Positions 33,981 to 46,384 of a DNA stretch of 64,000 bases are shown here, in pieces; position 1 is the first letter of the stretch; every line of letters starts with the position of its first letter. Made by a program: the position numbers and the translations under genes. The notes beneath the pieces were generated by a model. It was not told the DNA's origin. It saw only the letters and a list, made by a program, of their open reading frames with translations, and searched no databases. Where the stretch lies: positions 16,154,234 through 16,218,233 of the forward strand of contig JARZZO010000014.1 of NCBI GenBank assembly GCA_030544215.1, read 5' to 3'. This DNA is from Zantedeschia hybrid cultivar. Lineage: Eukaryota; Streptophyta; Magnoliopsida; Alismatales; Araceae.

Positions 33981-35646
33981 ATGATGAGGACTAAATCCAA
34001 ACACGTGTAGACTGGTCCAATAAGATCGGCCCATTAACGACCAAGGCCTCCTCCTAGTATTACTTCAGGACCTCAACTGCATCTTCTATAGACCCATGGG
34101 GAATCCTCGAAAGCCAAGCACCAAGCTGCACGTAGGCTTGATCACCCTGTATACGCATACAAGTTCGTGGACCCTAGCAGTTGCAAGCATGGTGCTCGGA
34201 TGCCGCCGTATGCGGAGCCGGCATGCAAGCAAGTCCTCGTCTCCATCCTCCGAATCCTCCGAACAGGTGGAGTGTGCACCAGCATAAGCACCCCAACCCA
34301 CTACCTCTGCATGCACAGAGCGGATGCAGGCCATGTTCAGCTACACACATACTCCGGTCTAAGGAACCTAAAGGCATTAATAGGCCCCAGCATAAATCGC
34401 CAAGGCTGGGTTCGACGCCGACCGACGTCTCCACCTGGCCTTCACCCTTGGTCATAAAACGTCGGGATCATACTCGGATCATGATGCCATCCTTATGATC
34501 ATGTCCGATCTGCAACAGCATGCTTAGGTCTGTGTGCCGATCTCATCGCATCAACATCGGGGTTGTGCTCAGATGCGGCCCGCACGCAAAGCCTGCACAC
34601 AAGCACGCGACCAAGTCCTCGTCGTCGTCGTCGCTGTCCTTCGAGGGTGTGAACACCAGCCAACCACCCCATTTCCCATGCACGCACGCACAGACTCGAC
34701 GCTGCCATGTCCAATGAACACGTCCGTGTATGCTCAGCTCCGAGCTCGTCAAAGCTGGGCTTCAACACCTTAGTCGCCCCTCCAATGGAATCACTAGTTA
34801 CACGGCCGCTGCTGCATACACTTGCCCTGGTCGTGCAAGCCCGAGCATCGCTGCCGCCGACCAAGAGAACACCATGCCCGCCATGCACCAGAGAACAATC
34901 TCTTCACCAGATAGCATGGACTGATGGACCAGTGAGCCCGACCATATCACGGCCGATAGCACGTGAAGCTACTGGCTAGGCTCAGCTGAGGAACCCCGGA
35001 GATTTTGTCGCCCAGTCTATGCCAAGATGCGGTTCGTGTCGGCCTTCTCCAGGGGTCATCAGCACCAGCATCGTGCTCGGAGTCGACCATCCTTGTTGGC
35101 AGATCTGGCCTACAACAGCATGCGCCGAAGGTTTGCAGTCCCTAGTCGCCGAGGATAAGCTCGTCTTCAGCGCATGCACGCTGCTACACGCCCCAAGCCG
35201 CTACGCCCCCCAAGAGGTAACGCACCAATGCAGCAACATGGCGTTCGTCATCGGCCAGCAGACCTTTGCTATCGAGTCCTAGGATGTCCAAAGGTTGTCC
35301 GACGACGATGGAAAACCTCACCATGCTGCTGCTCGTGGTGTGCATGGGCCAAGTATCTACTGGTCAGCCCTTATCAAGTGCCCATCTAAGTGGTCAATGT
35401 TTATGTTGGGCAAAATCCAAACCGTCGCACCCGACCAGCTGAAATCCGACTTACCATGTGCGGGAATTCCATCGCCCTCGCAAACCTGACCCCGAGAGCG
35501 GATCAAAGAAACACTTGCATGGGCAGCCTACCTGCTTCGCGTGGGTTACGCCGTCACCTCTGCCCATTATCTTTCTACTCGACTGCTCGCAGGTACAAAT
35601 GTGGTCGTCCTAAACCTGCTGCAAATGAGCAGCACTTGCTGCACAC

Positions 35647-35707
35647 CCGCGCACTGATAGGCCAGCCCGTATGGGGCCCGCACACGTGCTGGCCTATCAG
35701 CGCGCGG
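35647..35707. repeat. 20-bp inverted repeat, 21-nt loop
   Basis: Stem arms CCGCGCACTGATAGGCCAGC and GCTGGCCTATCAGCGCGCGG pair with one mismatch (a G-T pair in RNA). Confidence 0.8.
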
Positions 35708-36215
35708 AGGTACGTACTGAGTATTGCCCGCTGCGAATAACCCTTCGATCCGTGCTGGGCATGGTTGACCTAGTCCAACAGAAGCTATAGCGAGACTGGC
35801 CGGTCTCTATGGAACTGTTAACCGCCTTGAGCCTCAATCCACCTCAGCACCACCCTTCCGACCTCCAAGTTGGACCTTGCTTGCTGCTACATGGTGCTAC
35901 AATCATCCTCGGCGGCGACCACCGATGTGAGTGCACGTAAATGTAGCACGGGCACACATGCTCATCACTCGAGCATATGGCAAGATCGATCCCTTCATTG
36001 CTTAACAAAAGCCCAGCAACCTCAATGGTACGACCTCTTTCCTTCGACAAGTTTGTTTTCTATAATAAATTGGCCATCCTCGTGGACAAAGTATAAATCC
36101 AACAAATAGCCCGATGAATGCAGACCTGGCATCACCAAGCTTTAGCGATCCGAGCCATAGGCTTCACCACACGACCATGTCGAGCTTCTTCATCTGTGGG
36201 CAAAGTTTTGTTATA

Positions 36216-36394
36216 GTCACTAAGTCGCACGGGACCCATAGATCGGACCGCATGGACGAACTCCTTAAAGTCACGCGGGATCCACAGAATGGACGGTGGA
36301 GACGAGCTCTTTTAAGTCATGCCGCACCCACAGATCGGGGCATGTGGATGAGCTTCTTCAAGTCACGTGGGACCCAAAGGTCGGGCCGCATGGA
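36216..36394. repeat. 46-bp tandem array, left segment (about 4 copies)
   Basis: Units of the form GAGCTTCTTCAAGTCACGTG followed by GGACCCAxAGGTCGGGCCG. The last unit is complete up to CATGGAC, where the CACTA element begins. Confidence 0.8.
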
Positions 36395-36545
36395 CGCTAT
36401 AACAACAAAATGTTTTGTAACGGCCGAAATTTTGTTATAATAAGTACTACTTAACAATGAACTTATGTCTTCGTTGTTAATAATAATATAACTTAAAGTC
36501 CAATGACGATTTGGTTATTAATAGGGACGAAGTGCAAACTTCTTT
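36395..36545. repeat. 5' subterminal repeats of the CACTA element
   Basis: AACAACAAAATGTTTTGTAA, TTTTGTTATAA and TTCGTTGTTAATAA are variants of the 3' subterminal word TAACAACGAA. Only about five are recognisable on this side. Confidence 0.6.
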
Positions 36546-38739
36546 GCAAAATATAAATGCATTCACAAGGAGTTCAAGTGGTTCATTACAAAAGGATTAT
36601 TTCATAATTTATTTGCAACGAAAGAGTCCCAGGCAGTTATACTTTCTCCGCTGAGAGCCGTCGACCCTCCTCGATCACAACCCTTCTCTGCCCTGTTTCT
36701 GCAACTGCGCCTTCATCCGTGCAACTCCCTCTTCGTCCTCCATAGCGTGTATGCATTCTTGTTGACAGATTTTTGATGGCCTGATCGAAGACTTCTTCAG
36801 TTCGGTTGTTGCACCCCATCCTTGGCCGGCTTGTACCGTGGTGGGACGGGAAGGAATTTATAAAGCAACACAAGCCCCTCCGTTCTGACGACTTTTATCT
36901 AGGTGAGTTATTGTGGGTACGAATCAGCGGCAGCAATCTAAGGTTTGATTATTCTTGTCTTTTCTCTTGCTTTCTTTAGACCTCAGGCAGTTAGGCCTCT
37001 CCTTTGTGGGTATATGACGTTCTTCAGATGTGCCGTCCCTTAGGATATTTAAACCCAGATTATCTAAAACCTAACTCATGAGAGACAAAACGGGGAGTCA
37101 GGGCTTTTGGACCCCCACAAGAAAAATAGAAATTTCTCCCTTTCCTTGTTTGACTGCCACGCATGGCCTCCACCCTGTAAGATAAAATTGGTTTCCATAA
37201 AAAATTCAGGGAAGTTATTTACTGTACCGTCTAATTCAAATACCCTTAGAACTTTGTAAAAGATTACAAAACTAATCGTTTTCCTTATGTTTCGAGTATT
37301 GAAAACTATTTGACGTTTGTCTAAATTTTTGTATATTATTTTATTTTTGTGGATTTTAATTTTCACTCTAGATTAATTATTGAGAACCCAAAATGAAGAT
37401 TACAAAACTAGTGATTTTGAAATCAAGATTCTTATTTTCACTGATTTTAACCGGTTGGTTTCAAATCAATATTTTATAATATTTTAATTGAAAGAGTCCT
37501 TTGATATTTCGCAAAATATTATAGAAGAACATTTTCTGATGTTTTGAAGTTATGTGAATTGTTCTATAGTATTTTCCGCATGATCGAAGTGTCATAAACC
37601 GTTGTATTTTCAAACTCAAATGATCCATGTGATACTATTTTTAATTGATTTAAATTTTCAAACCAAACGACTAAGTTTGCGGGCTTCACCAGTCTCCCTT
37701 TTGAAGGTCTCGTCAAAACCGGTCAGGAGCCTAAAACCTCCCCTTGTTCTTCGTTGCGTTATTTGTTGCAAGATTAGTTTCCCTTTGTTTGGACAATTAC
37801 TTCCTTGGAGATTCATTTGACCCATAATTACATCTTAATTACGTGGAATAACTAGACTTGCATGGAATGTTCTCCTACTTAGGAGAAAAATATTAGGTAA
37901 TTGTCCGAAATCGAATGCTGAATATTTGTACATACCTTTGTGCTCAGCCACCATATCAATAAAAAAAATAATTTTAATTTTTTACCTAAAAATCAAAGAT
38001 TTTAAAATTAGATTAGAGACTTTATTCTTATTGATCTTATCTTAAAAATGATATTGTTAAAATTAATTTATTATACCTTTTTATAGTCGACCAAATGACC
38101 ATTGAATTTGGGATATGATATTTATCATGGTTCTCACCAGTGGCAAACACGAGAAAATTTCTCAAGGGGGTCAAGTTAAAAGAATTTTTTTTTTTCCTTT
38201 TGGGGGGGTGGGGGGTGGGGGGCGTAACTTAAAAAAGTTATGCATAAAAAGACCTATTTATAACTAAGAATATATAAACACAATATAAATTTTATGGGAG
38301 CAAGGGGGCCACGTGCCCCTAGGTCCGCCATTGATTTTCACCGTCCCTTACAAAATAAATTTCATTTAGTTGGATAACTATTTTTCATAACAGAAAATCA
38401 CATAAATATTTTTTTCCCATCTAATTAAAATGGCTTTCGATCTAATCTTACTTTGTACGGATAGCTCAAATCCAACATTTCAAATTGACATTTTTTAATT
38501 ATGGAACTCATTGTGTCCTTACACTGTGCACATTTGTTTAATTTTTACTGTATGTCATACATAATTTATTTATCGTATGATAGAGATGTGAAACAGGATA
38601 CTTGAGTATGATAATTAACTAAAGAGAGAAAATTTACGTTTCCACTCATCATAAAGGTGCATATGTGGTTATAATGCGAGTCATTTGTATTCTTTTGATT
38701 CCTAACTATATTTTGAACCTACTTAAATCTTAACAGATA
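36546..38739. other. CACTA element, leader region before TNPD
   Basis: No conserved coding segment is recognised. A CG-richer stretch at 36640-36875 may hold a 5' exon, but nothing supports it. A MITE is inserted at 38138-38333. Confidence 0.45.
38138..38333. mobile_element. Short hAT-like MITE nested in the CACTA element
   Basis: Ends CAGTGGCAAACACG and (right, reverse-complemented) CAATGGCGGACCTAGG. The flanking 8-mers GTTCTCAC and ATTTTCAC match at six positions. The interior has a T-run followed by a G-run (GGGGGGGTGGGGGGTGGGGG). Confidence 0.5.
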
Positions 38740-41700
38740 ATGGATAGAAGTTGGATACAACTCAAGAATAGATTTTGTCCAGAGTATAAAGCGGGTGTAA
38801 ATGATTTTATAGCCCATGCACAAGCTAGTGTTGATGGATCAAATCGGATCCGATGTCCTTGCACTAAATGTATGAATGTATACTTAAAAGAATTGACTGA
38901 GGTTGAAGATCATTTATATATCAATGGGATATTACGAAGTTATACCCAATGGATACATCACGGAGAGCAATTTGACAAACTTAGAGTTGGAAATGAGGAC
39001 CATAATGATGAGTTGAGAAGTGAGAATAATTTTAATGACAATGTTCAAAATATTATATATGATGTTCAAGCTGCAACAATCAATGTCAATCATGGTGATG
39101 AAACATCTGCTACTCAAGCCACATCTAATAGTCAATCCTTAACTCGTGAGCATATGCATGGTGTTGACAAGTTTACTAGATTACTAGCTGATGGTCAATG
39201 TGAATTATATTCAGGATGTCAAGGATTTTCAAAGTTATCCTTCCTTATTAATCTTCTTCGTGTAAAGACAATGTGCAATTGGAGCAATAAATAATTTGAT
39301 TTATTACTTCCACTATTGAAACGAGCACTTCCTCCTAGTGAGACACTACCTCAAAATTTTTATGAGGCTAAAAGCATTATGTGACTTGGGATTGGGGTAT
39401 ATAAAGATTGATTCTTGTAAATGGGATTGCATCTTATTTTGGAAGGAATATGAGCATGAGGAGAAGTGCCCAAAATGCGGTGAATCAAGGTTCATTTATA
39501 ATCAAGGCAAACAAAAGAAAGTACCTCAAAAAGTCGTATGCTATTTCCCACTTAAACCAAGGCTTCAATAACTATTCATTTCAAAGCAAGTGGCTGAAGA
39601 TATGAGATGGCACTCAGATAAGCGTGTAAATGATAAGAATGTATTGAAACATCCAGTATATTCTGAAGTTTGGCGTGAGTTTGATAAACAACATGAGTGG
39701 TTTGCCCGTGATCTTCGAAATGTACGGTTAGGTTTGGCCAGTGATGGTTTTAACCCATTTGGTAACATGAGCAATGCTTATAGTATGTGGCCAGTAATAT
39801 TGATGTCGTATAATTTGCCACCATGGAAATGTATGAAGGATCTATTTTTTATGTTAAGTTTACTTATTCCTGGCCCAAAACAACCTGGCAATGATATTGA
39901 TGTTTACTTAAGGCCGTTGATAGATGAGTTGAAAGATTTATGGGAAAATGACGTAGAGACATATGATGCATTCACTGGTGAAGTATTTGTAATGCATGCA
40001 GCGATTTTATGGACCATTAACGACTTTCCGGCTTATGCAAGTTTATCTGGATGGAGCACCAAAGGCAAGCTAGCATGTCCTATTTGTAATTGTGAGACAT
40101 GCTCTAAAACATTGAAAAAGGGAAGGAAGCAATGTTATATGGGCCATCGACGCTTTTTACCGATGAATCATAGTTGTAGAAAGAGTTACAAATTTGATGG
40201 TGAGCAAGAACGTCGAGGTCCACCTGCTGAACTATCTGGGGATGATATATTTAGACAAATTCAAGAACTTTCCAATCTAAGTTTTGGAAAGAAATGCTAC
40301 AAAAAAAGAAAACGGACTGAAATTGAGCTGAATTGGAAGAAAAGGAGCATATTTTTTGAGTTACCATATTGGCGAAAATTGAAATTGAGGCATAATTTAG
40401 ATGTAATGCACATTGAGAAAAATGTATGTGAAAGTATTTTTGGTACCCTTATGAATATACAAGGAAAAACAAAGGATTCTGTGAATACTCGACTAGACAT
40501 GGAAGACATGGGTATAAGACAAGAGTTGCACTTGAGAAGGGATGGTGATTCGATTACCATGGTGCCAGCATCATACACAATGTCACATGAAGAACGAAAC
40601 AATTTCTATCATTGGTTGAAAAAAATTAAATTTCCAGATGGATTTGCTTCTAATATTTCTCGATGTGTAAATGTTGCAGATGGTAAGATATCAGGGATGA
40701 AAAGTCATGATTGTCATATTATGATGGAACGGTTACTTCCAATTGCCTTGCGTGGTTATCTGAGTAAGAATGTTTGTATTCCTATAATTGAGTTGGGGTT
40801 GCTCTTCAAGGAACTTTGTTCAAAGACCCTTAAAGTAGAGGTGTTAGAACAGCTTGAACAAGAGATTATATTCATTTTGTGCAAGTTGGAGAGGATATTT
40901 TCACCCGCATTTTTTGATATAATGGTCCACTTAACAATTCATTTACCTCGTGAAGCAAAGCTATGTGGTCCAGTGCATTATCGGTGGATGTATCCAGTAG
41001 AGAGGTAATTTACTTAAATTTCTCTTTTCTATATTATTTATAGTTTTTTATAAACTAATATTTAAATTTTAATAGGCTCTTACGTAAGCTTAAAGGTTTT
41101 GTGCGGAATAAGGCTCGTCAAGAAGGATCTATTGCAGAAACATACATCAACAATGAGTGTCTCACATTTTGTTCAATGTATTTGGATGGAATTGAAATAA
41201 AACTTAACCAACCTGAGCGGAACTATGATGGAGATCAAGAACGACTTAGAAATAAGTTGTCAATTTTTGGACAAAATGCTCGCCCTCTAGGTGGTAAGAA
41301 TGTGGGTACACTCAATCGTACTGACCACAATAAGATCCGATGGTATGTCTTGAACAATTGCCATGAGATCAACGAATACATAATGTAAGTAGATATTTTG
41401 TTTAAATTATGATTGTTTTAATATACTTTCTTACATTTGTAAGTACTAAACAGTGAACATAGAGTTTTGATTGAGAGGCAAGATGTGATAAATGTACAAC
41501 AACGACATGAACAAGAATTTGGCAAATGGCTTGAACAAAAGGTTAGTAGATCAACTATGAATAGTCAGAGATAAATTATTTAGTGAATAAGTTTGTATTT
41601 GATTGATATTATACTTTTAAATGATAGGTGAAAGGATTGGTTAATCAGAAGCACCTCAAAGTAACTGACGACCTCTATTCACTTGCATGTGGACCTGATT

Positions 41701-42401
41701 TCAATATTAACCATTATTCGGGTTGCATCGTAAATGGTATGCGATTTCACTCCGAGCAGTTGGAAAAAAATCGTAGAACTCAAAATAGTGGTGTTATTGT
41801 CAAAGGAGATCATAAAGGTGCTGAAATTGATTATTATGGAGTCTTAACAGATGTGATTGAATTGAATTATTTAAGAGGTAATCATGTATATGTGTTCAAA
41901 TGTAAATGGTGGGATGTTAGCAACAAGAAATATGGAGTCAAGACAGATGAGTGGTTCACGAGTGTAAATACTTCATGCACATGGTATGCTGATGATCCAT
42001 TTGTCTTGGCCTCCCAAGTTCAACAAGTGTTCTATGTAGATGACATAAAACTTGGTGTTGGATGGCGTGTGGTGCAAAAAGTAACTAATAGAAACGTGTT
42101 TGATATTTTACAAGAGGTCAACGAAGATGATAGTGTTGAAGAACCTGAAGCCTATCAACAATTAGAATCTACTGAAGCATTTAGAAGCGTACAAATTGAT
42201 AGTGATGATGTTGGTCCCCTGATTAGAGATGATATTGCTCCATATCAACTATCTCTTGAGGAAATACCTAAAACATCTCTTCCTACTGAAGAGCAAGAAG
42301 ACTTAGAAGAAGAAGATGACTTTGAAGAAGACGATGACACTTTACATGAATATTACTCTGAAGAAGATGAAGCCATAAATCATGAATCTGATAGTGATTA
42401 G
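38740..42401 (+). pseudogene. TNPD-like CACTA transposase (tnp2), decayed
   Basis: Starts with ATG at 38740. Domains in order: transposase-associated domain (MDRSWIQLKNRFCPEYKAGV, CPCTKCMN), tnp2 catalytic family (GLGYIKIDSCKWDC, CPKCGESRF, RPLIDELKDLW, KGKLACPICNCET, HNLDVMHIEKNVCESI), DUF4218 (HLPREAKLCGPVHYRWMYPV) and, after three introns (41005-41075, 41385-41462, 41542-41627), DUF4216 (YYGVLTDVIELNY, FKCKWWDV) and an acidic tail. It acts in the nucleus to cut and move CACTA ends. Damage: TAA at 39292-39294, an apparent 2-nt loss of TG near 39380 that changes frame, and TAA at 39569-39571. Beyond 39590 the frame is open across the remaining exons to the stop at 42401. Confidence 0.88.
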
Positions 42402-42759
42402 ATTTAAGGTTCTATTATAACTGTTAAATAATATTTCAGGATGGACAGTGGCTCTTCTTCCAACTCTTTTTGATTAGTTGGAGAGTTATATCTTCTGAGA
42501 CTCACGATACTATTCCATTAGACCATCTTGGCATTATCTTTTCATGATGAAATTTCTCTTTATTTTTTAGCTTTAGTCCTTAGTGTTTGCTTGTCGGTTT
42601 GATTTTTTGGGATTTCTTTCTCTACTTGTACCTGTAGGGGTAAGGCGGGAAGTCCCCCCCTTACTTTGTATCTTTTATTTGTGCAATGAAATAATAAGGG
42701 TGGCCCAGGGTCCTATAGAAGTTATGGATAAAAAAAATAAAAATAAATTAATAGTTATT

Positions 42760-43375
42760 GATATCTTATGATCTTCTAATGTCTAAATAATGACTTACAT
42801 TTAATGTGCAGCTTGCTATGGCTCCAGGTCGTCGCTCATGTGCTTCTCAATTAGAGGCATTGATTGATCTTCCTTCTACACCTGTTGCAACCCAGAGTTC
42901 ACGTAACTTAGCATTATCATAGAATATTTTCATATTCAGATGCATTAGTTCACAATTGTTAAATATTATATAATATTTTAATGTTCAGATACATTAGTTC
43001 AAGAACTTCTTATAATATTTTTTTGTTTGTATTGCTATACTAATGTGATTGTTTAAATTTTACAGGCTATCCGCGAGAACAGGTAAACAATATTGGATAG
43101 TGATGGATATCTTATAATTTTATAATGTCTAACCATACTTTCACTTAATGTGCAGCATACCATGCCTACAGGTCGTCGATCACGTGCTCCTCAGACACAC
43201 ATAGTAGTTGATCCTCTTACTGCACCTATTGCAACTCAGAGTTTGGGTAATTTTAAATAGTTATACAAGATATATAATCTGTTTCATTTTCACATGCATT
43301 AGTTCAAGAATGAGTTATAGTCATAATGTTTCAAAATTCATTTCTTACTAATGTGATCGTTTAACGTTTGCACAG
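42760..43375 (+). repeat. Tandem duplication of the first TNPA-like exon
   Basis: The segment containing TTAATGTGCAG, the ATG exon (CCAGGTCGTCGCTCATGTGC) and the following intron is repeated about 345 bp downstream (CTACAGGTCGTCGATCACGTGC). Both copies keep a GT donor after GCAACxCAGAGTT. Confidence 0.75.
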
Positions 43376-45585
43376 GTGCAATTGGCCATACTTCTACTTG
43401 TAGTACCCCTAAAAAAAAGGGGCGAGGCCCCACTCGAGGCATTAACCTTGAAAAGAAGATTCTAGCGAATGGGGGTCGACCATTGCCTGTGACTATTCCT
43501 ACCGGAAAGTTTAAGGCAGTTTGACGAAATGCAATGGATTTTAGTAGTCACTTGGGGCGCATATTAAGACAATATGGCCCAATACGAGTGAAAGGATTCT
43601 CTCATATTAAAACTGAGGATTTTCAACACTTGTATCCCTATATAGAGGTAATTCAATACTAGCCTTTACTTAATATTTCTTTTGACATAGTTTAATCATT
43701 TATTTTTGTTCATTTATCTTTATACTTCGAAAATAAAAGTCTTCTCTTACATAATATAACTTATTATAGGACAAATTTAATATTCAAATTATGGAAGATC
43801 AAACTGTTAAGGATTGTGTCCACTCAATATGAGGAGAACAATTTCGTAGTCATAAAAGGAAAATGCATCGGCATTTTAAGTCCTTTGCTACACTTGAGGC
43901 AGCACGGGTAAATCCTTATAGAGAAATTTCCAAAGATGATTGGGAATGGTTGTGTGATAATGTTTTTACTGATGAGAAATGGCAGGTATTCTTTATTTAG
44001 TAAATTATATTTTTATAAAAAAATATTCATTGTTAATGCATATGTGATGTGAAGTTGTTAATTTTTTATATAATGCAGGCCCGTTCTAAGATAAATGCCC
44101 AAAATATCTCTAAACAAATTATTCGGCATACTACTGGGCAAAAGTCATTTCTTCGAGCCCGTGATGAAATGGTATACTACTTATTCAATGTTATTTCTTA
44201 AGTTGTTCTTCTTCTGGAAATGATATATTGATGTTTTCTTAATTTTTAATCTTTTAGAAAGAATTGGATCAAATTCAATTTTTCCGAAAGACTCATTATC
44301 GAGAGGGACGTGGATGAGCCACTCGTGGGGCAGAGGAAGCATATGTAAGGTTTCTTTTTCTTCTTGTCTTTGCTTAGGCTGGATGAGAACACTAAGTAGT
44401 TAGTCATACTAGGTATATCTTACAACCAATATTTATCCTTACATATAAATGTCATAAAGTAGTAACTTATTATTTGTGGCTTATTATTGAAGATTTCACA
44501 TTAACTTAAGTTCATTTTAAATTAGCCATGTTCAAGGTTCTCTTATATAGTCTAAGTTTCTCCTTGAATGTATTTTCTTAGGCATATATTATAAAGAATA
44601 AATTATTGATAATTTTTTTGCTTTTCTATAATAAAATAGCAATCTTTGCACAAATACTTATTTTTCTTAGTATATAAAAGAGTAGTATATGTATATATTG
44701 TGTAAGATGAATGTAAATTATTGCACAAATACATATTTTTCTTGGTATATAAAAGGGAGTAGTATATGTATATATTGTGCAGGATCAATGTGAATCATAA
44801 AAGCATGTAGAAACGTTATTTTGTTATTTTAAGTTAATTTTGTTAACTCTCAATATCTATATGCAACTACATTAGCCTACTATCTTTTCTATTGAATGCT
44901 TAGATTTTAAATAGATTGTTCATACTGAGAAGTAAAGTTTAATTTTTATAATATACTAATAGACTTTTTTATATTTCAGGAACAAATGGTTACTCTAATT
45001 TCTGAAGCTGAGACTTTGGGGACTCCTCTTAGCCATTCTAAAGTAGTATCACAAGTGCTTGGCACAAAATCTGGTTATGTGAGGGGTATGGGCCATGGTG
45101 AGCCTTCAATGTCAAAGAAGGTCAATAAGCATTCTGAATGTTCCTCGTCACAACAATTTGTAGATGCCATGCAAGAGTTTGAAGATACAAATAAAGAACT
45201 TGCAGAAACAAAAGAAGAGCTTGCAAGCACAAAGGGAGAATTGGCAACTGTTAAGAATCAATTCACATGTCTTTCATCAGAATTCCAACAGATACGGACA
45301 TTATTACTTAGTCCAGAGACCGCATGTTCACAACCCATCCTTCATGATCACCATCCGCTTGATATTATCATCCATACTTTTTATCTTGTATTTTTTAATT
45401 ATGGACACGAACAATGGACTTTGCTAGTTTTGTTTGTGATTTTAAGACAATGTAATTTTAAGTACATTTCTCTTTTTATTGATAGGTATGCTTTCATTAT
45501 GTTTGTACTTTTAAGATGCATTTTACACATGTCTTGTAAATACAGGTTTATTCTATATTTAATATTTTTTAAAAAAATTATATAA
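42818..45585 (+). pseudogene. TNPA-like CACTA protein (plant Ptta/En/Spm transposase family), decayed
   Basis: A multi-exon gene downstream of TNPD in the same orientation. Likely exons: 42818-42901 and 43162-43245 (duplicates), 43376-43647, 43770-43985, 44079-44171, 44258-44344 and 44980 onward. Canonical splice sites flank each. Recognisable parts are KKKGRGPTRGINLEKKILAN, the block from SSHLGRILRQYGP, and KKMHRHF-like and FRKTHYREGRG motifs typical of the Transposase_24 family. The last exon has a Glu/Lys coiled coil (ELAETKEELASTKGELATV). Stops: TGA at 43522-43524, 43830-43832 and 44315-44317, the latter two where Trp is typical. The final 60 codons before 45585 are AT-rich and hydrophobic and probably not real coding. 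In En/Spm the partner protein binds the subterminal repeats; that role is inferred. Confidence 0.72.
44640..44790. repeat. Tandem duplication in a TNPA-like intron
   Basis: About 75 bp containing CACAAATACxTATTTTTCTT and GTAGTATATGTATATATTGT is repeated once, back to back. Confidence 0.75.
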
Positions 45586-45587
45586 TT

Positions 45588-46027
45588 TTTAACAACGAAA
45601 GTTTTGTTGTAAAAAAAACTTGTAACAACGAAACATTTGTCATTAAAGAATTCTTAAAATAAAAAAATAATCGTCAAAAGAACTATTAACAATAAAAATA
45701 TTTGTCATAATAGAGATCATTTGCAACGAAAATAATTGTTGTTATAAATATATTTAATGATTAAAAAATAAACATTTTGTGACAAGCAAAATCGTTGTTA
45801 TTAGGTGCTAATCGTTGTAATAAACTATAGTAACAAGTAATTATTTCGTTGTTATTTCTTTCTTCTTTTACAACGAACTTGTAGTTTCGTTGTTAAAACT
45901 TTTAGTGACGAGGTTTTCCCGACAACTTTTAACAACAAAAAAATTCGTTGTTAATATTGTTTAACAACGAATATTTAATTTTTAACAACAAAATTTTTCG
46001 TTGTTAAAAGTCGCTTTTCTTGTAGAG
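45588..46027. repeat. 3' subterminal repeats and 3' end of the CACTA element
   Basis: About fifteen copies of TAACAACGAA or its complement in both orientations within 440 bp, some as inverted pairs (AACAACAAAAAAATTCGTTG). They end in TTTTCTTGTAGAG. Such dense subterminal words are transposase binding sites in CACTA elements. Confidence 0.85.
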
Positions 46028-46370
46028 AGCTTCTTCAAGTCGCATGAGACTTATAGGTCAAACTGCGTGGATGAGCTCTTTTAAGTTGCGCGGGACCCAC
46101 AGAACAGGCCGTGTGGACATGCTTACTCAAATCACGCGGGGCCCACAAGTTAGACCATGTGGATGAGCTTTACTAAGTTGCGTGGGAACCACACGTCGGG
46201 CCACGTGGATGAGCTTCTTTAAAGTCGCACAGGACCCACAAGTTGGACCACATGGAAGAGCTTCTCCAAGTCGCACGAGGCCCACAGGTCGGGCCGTGTG
46301 GACAAGTTTTGCTAAGCCACATGGGACTCACAGGTCGGGTCACGTAGACGAGCTTCACTAGGTCTCGCAA
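46028..46370. repeat. 46-bp tandem array, right segment (about 7.5 copies)
   Basis: GAGCTTCTTCAAGTCGCATG... to GTGGAT, 46 bp per unit. It continues the array interrupted at 36394. The first unit begins within a base or two of the CACTA end. Confidence 0.85.
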
Positions 46371-46384
46371 GGACCTTAGTCTGG

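Larger units (their letters stand above)
33985..36394. other. Unidentified GC-rich repeat region, left part
   Basis: A 2.4-kb GC-richer block with no coding signature in any frame. Diverged duplicates of a few hundred bases are visible (34170-34390 against 34560-34780). It ends in the 46-bp array that resumes at 46028, so it is the left half of an older repeat split by the CACTA element. Its class is unknown. No LTR, tRNA-primer or helitron ends were established. Confidence 0.5.
36395..46027 (+). mobile_element. En/Spm (CACTA) DNA transposon, decayed
   Basis: About 9.6 kb, inserted within the 46-bp array, with two transposase genes and multiple TAACAACGAA / TTCGTTGTTA subterminal repeats near both ends. 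The ends read CGCTATAAC on the left and TTCTTGTAGAG on the right. Each is one base off the CACTA / TAGTG consensus, and CTACAAGAA is the usual inner sequence of plant CACTA termini. The 3-bp target duplication cannot be confirmed because the junction bases are altered. Coding parts carry several stops and frameshifts, so the copy is not autonomous. Confidence 0.85.

Noticed and set aside
34086..35740. Many overlapping open frames in the GC-rich repeat
   Set aside because: Present in nearly all frames as expected from GC-rich DNA, with no recognisable motif or consistent splice sites.
45400..45585. Membrane protein segment at the end of the TNPA-like last exon
   Set aside because: The hydrophobic run comes from AT-rich non-coding sequence at the start of the subterminal repeats. 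CACTA partner proteins are not membrane proteins.
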